From Pirellulaceae bacterium (GTDB lineage Bacteria > Planctomycetota > Planctomycetia > Pirellulales > Pirellulaceae): 8,647 nt of DNA. Below the pieces are notes generated by a model. That model ran no database searches. It was not told the origin of the DNA and saw nothing but the letters and a program-made list of their open reading frames with translations. The DNA is taken from assembly GCA_013002105.1 (NCBI GenBank), contig JABDKS010000855.1, forward strand, positions 1 through 8,647, read 5' to 3'. Shown here piece by piece: positions 1 through 5,120 of the stretch; within the stretch, counting starts at the first letter, position 1; every line of letters begins with the position of its first letter. The position numbers and the translations under genes are program-made.

Positions 1-112
1 ATTCAAGACTGCCATATTCCAAACTGTCATGAACATTCGGGCCGCTGGGACGGTCGTTTGACTTCCTCGAGAATCTGCCCGCCCCGATCGACCTGAAGAC
101 CCGAGTGAATTC

Positions 113-658
113 ATGCGAATCTTGTTAGACGAAAGCCAATTGCACGACGGCGTCGAGCGTCTTGCTAGCGAAATCGACTCGCACTACGGCAGCAAGCATC
201 CGCTGACGGTGATTGCGGTGATGACGGGCAGCTTGGTGTTGTTTGCCGATTTGATTCGCCGATTGTCGATGCCGCAACGAGTCGGTGTGATTCAAGCGTC
301 CAGCTATCGCGGCGGGATGAAGTCGGGTGATTTGACGGTCGACTCCAACATGCTGATTGACGTCAAGAATCGGGACGTGCTGTTGGTGGACGATATTTTC
401 GACACGGGCAAGACGCTCGATCGGCTGACGGGATTGCTGCTTGAAATGGGGGCGACATCGGCCAAGACGGCGGTGTTGTTGCACAAACAGCGGCAACATG
501 ATGTCGAAATTCGTCCCGACTTTGTCGCTTTCGAGATTCCGGATGAATTTGTGGTCGGATACGGATTAGATTATTTGGATATGTATCGAAATCTTCCCTA
601 TCTGGGCATACTCGAGCCCGCGGAAATTGAAGCTACGGCGGCGGAAGCAAAATCGTGA
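113..658 (+). CDS. hpt: Hypoxanthine (guanine) phosphoribosyltransferase
   Basis: Purine-salvage enzyme of the cytoplasm that joins hypoxanthine or guanine to PRPP, giving IMP or GMP and pyrophosphate. The 181-residue length is normal for bacterial Hpt. The PRPP-binding loop is at residues 89-101 (VLLVDDIFDTGKT), with acidic pair D93/D94 and the expected catalytic base D97. The mobile-loop Ser-Tyr is S64-Y65. K125 lies where the purine-contacting Lys of human HPRT (K165) lies, and the block from FEIPDEF to GLDY (140-154) supplies the base-stacking F146 and the metal-binding D153. ATG 113 fits the family N-terminus (MRILLDESQL); no clear Shine-Dalgarno precedes it. The stop codon overlaps the start of the next gene in a GTGA, so translation of the downstream glycosyltransferase is probably coupled. 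Family membership is certain; the preferred base (hypoxanthine or guanine) cannot be told by eye. Confidence 0.96.
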   Translation: MRILLDESQLHDGVERLASEIDSHYGSKHPLTVIAVMTGSLVLFADLIRRLSMPQRVGVIQASSYRGGMKSGDLTVDSNMLIDVKNRDVLLVDDIFDTGKTLDRLTGLLLEMGATSAKTAVLLHKQRQHDVEIRPDFVAFEIPDEFVVGYGLDYLDMYRNLPYLGILEPAEIEATAAEAKS

Positions 659-1962
659 ACTCGCGTTTGAGAGTGCTGTTGATCGGACGCCGATTTTGGC
701 CTCACGGTTCCATCGATTCGGCCGGCCATCTGATCCAGCTTGCCTGCGGACTTCATCGACGCGGCGTTCACGTCGAAGTCCTCACGCCGCGATATGCGTC
801 GTCTTGGAACGAAGATTTTTGTTTTCGCGAGATTCGTGTGCATCGTCCCGCGTCGGCACCACGAAGCGATTGGTCGATGGGCCGATATATGCGGCAAATG
901 TCTAATTGGATGCGGGTCTCAGCAAAGTCGTTTGATTTGCTGTTGGTCGATTCGGTCCGCGAAGAGTCGATTGCTGCAATCGAGACAGCACGAGAAATCG
1001 GATCGGCCACGGTTTTGCGTGCTGCCGGATTTGGCGAGCAGGGTGACATCGATTGGTGGGAAACATCTCGTGCGGCACGGCGGTGTCTTGGGTTTGCCAA
1101 GACCGCCGATCAGATCATCGCCGATGGTGCCGCAAGCCACCGCGCCTTACTCAGCCGTGGTTTTGTGCCGTCAAGAGTTCGCCGCATCGATACCGGATTT
1201 GAACCTGCGCCGAATCCAGCGGTTGCTGATCGCGTCGCTGGTCGACGGGCTTTGGCATCGATTAATAGCGATTTTCAGGCGCCGCCGGATCACCCCGTTG
1301 CAGTCTGTGTCGGTTCGATGGAACGGGATTGCGGGATGGAGATCCTGATCGAATCCGCTCGTCATTTGGTTGCACGGTATCCCAACTTGCATCTTTGGTT
1401 CATCGGTGACGGGTCGCAACGAGACAGTTTCTATGAGACGTTGCGTGGCGACGGTGTGCGAGCATCCATCGTGATGCCGGGATCGTTTGCTGATCTGGGC
1501 GATGTTTATGCGGCCGCTGATTTGTTTGTTCAGTTGGGCGACTGCGGATTGGAGTACCAATTGCCCAAAGCACTATCGTCCGAGTTGCCCGTCGTGGTGA
1601 TCGACAGTGATGCCAGCCGGGAGTTGATTGATGGAAAATTGACATCCCGATCGTCTGGCACCATGGTTGGTGGTCAAGTCGAACGTGGCGAGCAAGTCAG
1701 TCAGCCGCAGAAACCAAGTGAAGTGCAGGAATCGCTGGAGCATTGGTTCCAAGGCGGCAACGGCAAATCGTTTCGTACCGCCATGCGATCGGCATTGGAT
1801 GATTTGTCGGCCAGTCGGGAGCGGGCCGCCCGACTACGACGCCAGTTGGTTCGCCGACGTTCGCAAAGCGAAACGATCGACGATTACGTGCGACTGCTGG
1901 AACAGGTCATGCAAAATCGACTGGGCAATTCGCACGGTCCGTCGATTGGAGCCGTGTCATGA
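655..1962 (+). CDS. Glycosyltransferase, GT4-like (GT-B fold), atypical donor site
   Basis: Probable cytoplasmic sugar transferase of 435 residues with two Rossmann-like halves. The N-terminal acceptor half starts with strand RVLLIGRRFWPHGS (6-19), then an SAGH turn and helix. The C-terminal donor half starts at VAVCVGSMERDCGMEIL (215-231), with FIGDGSQRD (249-257), YAAADLFV (285-292) and LPKALSSELPVVV (303-315). The usual GRL...K pair reads GSM...DC (220-226), and the usual E-x7-E is not present: LPKALSS stands where the second Glu is expected. That resembles the WbuB-like GT4 branch or a degenerate enzyme. The tail after about residue 340 is polar and has an Arg-rich stretch (388-402). The GTG start at 655 is chosen because it overlaps the hpt stop by 4 bp and because the GT-B fold begins right behind it; only a weak GGA lies 9 bases upstream. 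The acceptor and sugar are unknown. Confidence 0.85.
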   Translation: MNSRLRVLLIGRRFWPHGSIDSAGHLIQLACGLHRRGVHVEVLTPRYASSWNEDFCFREIRVHRPASAPRSDWSMGRYMRQMSNWMRVSAKSFDLLLVDSVREESIAAIETAREIGSATVLRAAGFGEQGDIDWWETSRAARRCLGFAKTADQIIADGAASHRALLSRGFVPSRVRRIDTGFEPAPNPAVADRVAGRRALASINSDFQAPPDHPVAVCVGSMERDCGMEILIESARHLVARYPNLHLWFIGDGSQRDSFYETLRGDGVRASIVMPGSFADLGDVYAAADLFVQLGDCGLEYQLPKALSSELPVVVIDSDASRELIDGKLTSRSSGTMVGGQVERGEQVSQPQKPSEVQESLEHWFQGGNGKSFRTAMRSALDDLSASRERAARLRRQLVRRRSQSETIDDYVRLLEQVMQNRLGNSHGPSIGAVS

Positions 1963-3092
1963 CGCTTCGAATCGCGTTGATCATTCCCACAATGGATCGC
2001 GGTGGCGCAGAAAAACAGCTCAGTCTGCTGGCACGCCATCTACCGCGAGATCGGTTCGATGTACATGTGATTTTGTTGACACGAGAGGGTCCGCGAAGTC
2101 AGGAGCTGCGCGACGCGGGAATCCCGGTGACTGTGATCGGCAAGCGATTCAAAGTCGATCCGTCGGCGTTGTTTCGGTTACGACGTGAGATCCAGAAGAT
2201 TGCACCGGATGTTGTTCACACTTGGATTTTTGCCGCGAACAGTTTCGGTCGCGTCGCGGCGCGGATGGCGGGCGTCAAACGCATCATCGCCAGCGAACGA
2301 TGCGTGGACCCTTGGAAAACCACCGCCCATTTTATGATTGATCGGCGGCTAGCCAATTTTACCGAAGCGATTACGACGAACAGTACCTGTGTGCGAGATT
2401 TCTATGCAGGTCATGGTATTGACCCGGAACTGTTTCGGATCATTCCTAATGGGATCGAGCCACGTTGTGTCGCAGAGATCGATCGCGAGGAAGCATTTGG
2501 GCGACTGGAGGTTCACGCCAATCGCAAATTGATTCTTGCGGTCGGCCGGCTGTGGCCTCAGAAACGGTATCGGGATTTGATTTGGGCGGCCGAGTTGTTG
2601 GCTTCGATGAGGACTGACACGACCCTGGTGATTTTGGGTGACGGTCCGCAACGCGGCGAACTGCTTCGACACCGAGACGCGGTAACGACCCCCGACCATG
2701 TTCGGTTTGCCGGCAGCCGCGATGATGTCGCCCAATTATTGCCGCACGCCGATGCGTTCTGGATCGGCAGCGAATACGAGGGCCAAAGCAATTCGGTGAT
2801 CGAAGCGATGCAGGCGGGTGTACCGGTGATTGCGTCAGACATTGCTGCGAATCGCGATTTGGTGGTTCACGAGCAAACCGGCCGCTTGGTTCCGTTGGGC
2901 GATCGCGCAGATTTTGCTCGTCAAACGCACGATTTGTTGGAGAATCCCGAGGTTTCCGAGCAACTTGCGGCGACCGCGAGAGAGCGGATCGCGACCGAAT
3001 TCACGGTCCAGGCGATGACTGATAAACATGCCGATCTTTACGAAAACGGCCCTATTTTGCCAGCAAAAAGTGATAAACAGTTCCGCTCGTAA
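1959..3092 (+). CDS. Glycosyltransferase family 4 (GT-B, retaining)
   Basis: A canonical GT4 enzyme of 377 residues that would move a sugar from a nucleotide donor to a lipid-linked or polysaccharide acceptor at the inner face of the cytoplasmic membrane. The N-terminal half opens with IALIIPTMDRGGAEKQ (5-20), the glycine-rich acceptor loop; VVHTWIFAAN follows at 85-94. The linker has IIPNGIE (161-167). The donor half has VGRLWPQKRY (195-204) with the phosphate-binding R197 and K202, VILGDGPQRGEL (224-235), and an intact E-x7-E, E274 and E282, in EGQSNSVIEAM. The ATG at 1959 overlaps the preceding stop in an ATGA and has a GGAG 7 bases upstream, so the start is well supported. It belongs to the hpt-GT-GT operon. 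Sugar and acceptor cannot be assigned; exopolysaccharide or surface glycan synthesis is the likely pathway. Confidence 0.93.
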   Translation: MTLRIALIIPTMDRGGAEKQLSLLARHLPRDRFDVHVILLTREGPRSQELRDAGIPVTVIGKRFKVDPSALFRLRREIQKIAPDVVHTWIFAANSFGRVAARMAGVKRIIASERCVDPWKTTAHFMIDRRLANFTEAITTNSTCVRDFYAGHGIDPELFRIIPNGIEPRCVAEIDREEAFGRLEVHANRKLILAVGRLWPQKRYRDLIWAAELLASMRTDTTLVILGDGPQRGELLRHRDAVTTPDHVRFAGSRDDVAQLLPHADAFWIGSEYEGQSNSVIEAMQAGVPVIASDIAANRDLVVHEQTGRLVPLGDRADFARQTHDLLENPEVSEQLAATARERIATEFTVQAMTDKHADLYENGPILPAKSDKQFRS

Positions 3093-3125
3093 CGATCAGA
3101 GCATGTATGGGTCGATGAATTTCTT

Positions 3126-3161
3126 GCCAAACATTCGTTTTGGCTCAAAAACGCGTTGAGC
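3126..3161. repeat. Two adjacent small inverted repeats
   Basis: GCCAAA (3126-3131) pairs with TTTGGC (3139-3144), and GCTCAA (3143-3148) pairs with TTGAGC (3156-3161). Each has a 6-bp stem and a 7-base loop. The two share the bases GC at 3143-3144, so they could form as alternatives. They lie 34 bases after the stop of the glycosyltransferase operon and could slow or end transcription, but neither has a following T-run. Confidence 0.4.
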
Positions 3162-3275
3162 AACGTTCATCCACGGATACCATCGGATGCGTGGACGAAT
3201 CGTGGCTGGACTGGTCGCGGTGTTGGATCCCCCGGATGCACCGTCGCCGGTCGCACCTGTGGCGATGTGTTCACT

Positions 3276-3306
3276 CCCCCCTGATTTGCCCCCGATTTTC
3301 GCCCCC
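3276..3306. repeat. Short imperfect tandem repeat of C-tracts
   Basis: Three C-tracts (3276-3281, 3289-3293, 3302-3306) are spaced by TGATTTG and GATTTTCG, so the unit is roughly CCCCC-YGATTTKG of 12-13 bases. The minus strand therefore carries three runs of five or six G. Another C5 lies at 3229-3233. The array ends 15 bases before the next start codon. The function is unknown; it may act in the leader of the downstream gene or as a G-rich structure on the other strand. Confidence 0.45.
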
Positions 3307-3321
3307 TGCAGCAATCAACGA

Positions 3322-3882
3322 ATGGATATGAGCGAAACTAGACCATCAGCAATCGACGAAGTCGACTTGATGTTGGCCAATGCACGCTTGCGAGACGAGC
3401 TTGAGCCATACCGCGACGAGTCGATTGATGACCCGTCGGTCAATCGTATGCCGCTGCAGACCGAAAACGAGTACTTGGCATCGATGCTGGCGTGGGAGCG
3501 TGCCCCAGCGCTTCCCATATCGTGTTGGTTTTCGCCCCCGTTGCAGTTGCCCCCGCCTGATTCGCTGAGCGATGACGATCTGACGCTGCAACTAAACGAC
3601 ACGATCCAGCGTCTTTATGACAAGCACGTGTTTCTGAGGTTCACCGACCACCTGTGTGACCGCGATCTTTACAAGATCATCTATCGGGACATTTTGCCGA
3701 GCTGCGAGAAAAAGGTCGATGTCCCTGGCAAGTCACTTGAGTGGCGATGTGTCGAAGACGATGACACATGGTTGCGATACTACGCCGGTGCGGTGGATCG
3801 TCGACGGTTCCAAGAGGAGCACGACATTGATCTGCCGCCCAGCGAAGAGCCGAAGTACAAACGCGAGTTTCCTCGCCGCTAG
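3322..3882 (+). CDS. Conserved-looking acidic hypothetical protein
   Basis: I do not recognise a named family; it resembles hypothetical proteins I associate with planctomycetes. From the ATG at 3322 it has 186 residues, with no signal peptide and no membrane segment, so it is probably cytoplasmic. The N-terminus is acidic and helical. A block TENEYLASMLAWERAP lies at residues 47-62, a proline-rich stretch PPLQLPPPD at 72-80, a charged helical block DHLCDRDLYKIIYRDILP at 109-126 and a Trp/Tyr block DDDTWLRYYA at 146-155; the C-terminus is basic (FPRR). The frame is open back to an ATG at 3187, but the extra 45 codons look non-coding. The ATG at 3328 (MSETRP) is an equally good start, and neither has a good Shine-Dalgarno. 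The PPP triplet at 77-79 would be a typical ribosome-stalling site eased by EF-P-type factors. It converges on the minus-strand glycosyltransferase 99 bases away. Confidence 0.75.
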   Translation: MDMSETRPSAIDEVDLMLANARLRDELEPYRDESIDDPSVNRMPLQTENEYLASMLAWERAPALPISCWFSPPLQLPPPDSLSDDDLTLQLNDTIQRLYDKHVFLRFTDHLCDRDLYKIIYRDILPSCEKKVDVPGKSLEWRCVEDDDTWLRYYAGAVDRRRFQEEHDIDLPPSEEPKYKREFPRR

Positions 3883-3981
3883 CGTCGCGACCAAACCGAA
3901 ATCTGACTCCGGGTATCTGGCATTCTCCAAGGATTTGGCGAGCTAGAAAAATCTGGTGACACATGGTTTCACGGGCGTTGT

Positions 3982-4839
3982 CTAACCGCGTCGATATCGC
4001 CACATACAGGCCAAGGCCGCGACGCCGTCACGCCAGCCAATCTTCTTGCCTTCGTCATAGCTGCGGCAATCGTAATTCGTTGGCACTTCGATAATCCGTG
4101 CTTTGCGGGCCGCAATCTTGGCCGTGATCTCTGGTTCAAATCCGAACCGGCACTCTTTCAGCGGAATGCTTCGGATCAGGTCTCCGCGAAACGCTTTGTG
4201 GCACGTTTCCATGTCGGTTAATTTTAAGCCGGTCAACGCGTTGCTGGTGGTTGTCAGCGCCCAGTTTCCAAAGCGGTGCATCAGCGAGGGATCCGCAATT
4301 TCGCCCAAGTACCGCGAACCGTAAACAACATCGGCTTCGCCATCAATGATCGGTCGGATCACGCTCAGCAGATCTGCTGGGTCATATTCCAGATCGGCAT
4401 CTTGGATCGCAACGACCTTTCCACGACTATGTTTGATCGCCAAGCGAACCGCTGATCCTTTACCGCGATTTTTGCGTCGGCAGATAATCTTTCGATCATT
4501 GCGTACAGGCAAACTTGATAGCCACTCTCGAGTGCCGTCGGTACTACCGTCATCGACGATAACTACCTGCGTTCGTGGCGGCATGCACTCGTCAATTCGC
4601 GTCAAAACCTTTGGCAGTGTGTCCCGTTCGTTGAAAACGGGGACCATAATGGTCAGATCATAGAGGGCCAGTGGGCAGACGTTGTCAGCGGCGTCCATCG
4701 CGTCGGACAGGAGGTCCAACGTTTGATTCACATCACGGACGATGTCGTGGTGGATTTCGTTTTTAATGCGTTGGTCGACAGAATCGCCGTTGGACTCGGT
4801 AGCGAGTGAGACGAAATCCGGTGGATGGGAATCGGGCAT
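3982..4839 (-). CDS. Glycosyltransferase family 2, DPM1-like
   Basis: A GT-A glycosyltransferase of the dolichol/polyprenyl-phosphate mannose synthase-like subfamily, which typically charges a polyprenyl phosphate with a sugar from a nucleotide donor. Counting from the ATG at 4839 (285 residues), the catalytic domain begins at about 61 with LTIMVPVFNERDTLP. VVIVDDGSTDGT at 92-103 supplies D96/D97, and the metal-binding DAD is at 147-149 (IQDADLEYD). The subfamily hallmarks follow: SLMHRFGN (185-192), LTDMETCHKAFR (207-218), RFGFEPEIT (231-239) and EGKKIGWRDG (263-272). There is no C-terminal membrane domain, so it is a soluble or peripheral form. The frame is open upstream to an ATG at 4992, but those 51 residues do not match the family, so 4839 is preferred. 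It stands alone, divergent from the antiporter gene. Its sugar and lipid carrier are not predictable. Confidence 0.92.
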   Translation of the reverse strand: MPDSHPPDFVSLATESNGDSVDQRIKNEIHHDIVRDVNQTLDLLSDAMDAADNVCPLALYDLTIMVPVFNERDTLPKVLTRIDECMPPRTQVVIVDDGSTDGTREWLSSLPVRNDRKIICRRKNRGKGSAVRLAIKHSRGKVVAIQDADLEYDPADLLSVIRPIIDGEADVVYGSRYLGEIADPSLMHRFGNWALTTTSNALTGLKLTDMETCHKAFRGDLIRSIPLKECRFGFEPEITAKIAARKARIIEVPTNYDCRSYDEGKKIGWRDGVAALACMWRYRRG

Positions 4840-4957
4840 GGTGCGGAACTTGATGGGGGACTGAGCGATGTCACAAGCAGCCCGTGCGTGAACCTGGCTT
4901 CTGGCGAGGCAAGGTCCAAGCAAGTCTTGGTCAAGCTTGGCGGGTGAAAGGTGGCAA

Positions 4958-4979
4958 ACGTGGCATTGAATCGCCACGT
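4958..4979. promoter_or_regulatory. Perfect 7-bp inverted repeat, candidate operator
   Basis: ACGTGGC (4958-4964) and GCCACGT (4973-4979) are perfect reverse complements around an 8-base AT-rich spacer. The centre-to-centre distance of 15 bp and the position between two divergent genes would suit a dimeric repressor or activator. It could also form a small hairpin in RNA read from either side. Confidence 0.4.
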
Positions 4980-4991
4980 CCCCTATCGGCA

Positions 4992-5009
4992 TGCAGATTG
5001 TGCAGATTG
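4992..5009. repeat. Tandem duplicated 9-mer
   Basis: TGCAGATTG occurs twice head to tail (4992-5000 and 5001-5009), and the next bases TGC begin a third copy. It lies 13 bases from the dyad at 4958-4979 and about 110 bases before the antiporter start, so it may be a binding site for the same or another regulator, or simply replication slippage. Confidence 0.45.
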
Positions 5010-5017
5010 TGCCGGTT

Positions 5018-5034
5018 TTCCCTCAGGTTCCCTC
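5018..5034. repeat. Direct repeat TTCCCTC, 10-bp spacing
   Basis: TTCCCTC appears at 5018-5024 and at 5028-5034. The start-to-start spacing is 10 bp, close to one helical turn, which would place both copies on the same face of the DNA. It lies about 90 bases upstream of the antiporter start. Short enough to be chance. Confidence 0.25.
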
Positions 5035-5120
5035 GAAACGGGACTTTGCTCTAACCTATGCGACCGTGATACGACCCGCGACACTGATTTCTCTTCGACC
5101 CCGCCGAGTGCACGCTCCCT

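Larger units (their letters stand above)
3093..3321. other. Intergenic gap with hairpins and C-tracts, no convincing gene
   Basis: About 230 bases separate the glycosyltransferase operon from the next credible start. An open frame runs in from 3187 on the plus strand in phase with the next gene, but its residues are Pro/Ala-rich and unlike the rest of that protein. A 72-codon minus-strand frame (3096-3314) has a TTG start and a Gly/Ser/Thr-rich first half. Neither looks like a real gene. The gap contains the two hairpins at 3126-3161 and the C-tract repeat at 3276-3306. No typical U-tailed terminator is seen after the stop at 3092. Confidence 0.5.
4840..5120. other. Divergent intergenic region
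   Basis: 281 bases lie between the minus-strand glycosyltransferase start and the plus-strand antiporter start, and must hold promoters for both. I see no -35/-10 pair good enough to name. The region does hold several symmetric or repeated sequences: CCAAG/CTTGG around a 5-base spacer (4916-4930) beside the palindrome CAAGCTTG (4932-4939), a strong dyad (4958-4979), a tandem 9-mer (4992-5009), and TTCCCTC twice, one helical turn apart (5018-5034). Open frames across it are short and composition-poor. Confidence 0.6.

Noticed and set aside
1..114. Open frames at the left edge: a plus-strand frame ending in TGA at 59-61, another plus frame open to 94-96, and a minus-strand frame from ATG at 114 open to the edge.
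   Set aside because: All are under 40 codons and cut by the window edge. One may be the tail of an upstream gene, but the residues give no family match and the frames conflict.
125..499. Long antisense frame of 124 codons inside hpt, and similar long frames opposite or out of phase within the glycosyltransferase and antiporter genes.
   Set aside because: They are shadows of strongly supported genes: overlap is complete and no protein-family features are visible.
3096..3314. Minus-strand 72-codon frame in the gap after the glycosyltransferase operon.
   Set aside because: It has a TTG start, a low-complexity Gly/Ser/Thr first half, no ribosome-binding site, and its start lies in the G-tract repeat. 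The second half looks more protein-like, but this is too little to call a gene.
3187..3321. In-frame N-terminal extension of the hypothetical protein at 3322.
   Set aside because: The 45 extra residues are Pro/Ala/Val-rich, pass through the C-tract repeat and do not resemble the acidic helical rest of the protein.
3883..3981. Possible terminator between the convergent genes.
   Set aside because: No stem longer than about 4-5 bp and no T-run on either strand, so a terminator cannot be supported.
4840..4992. 51-residue N-terminal extension of the DPM1-like glycosyltransferase from ATG 4992.
   Set aside because: It is unlike GT2 N-termini, and it crosses the dyad and touches the tandem repeat of the divergent region. 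ATG 4839 is more plausible.
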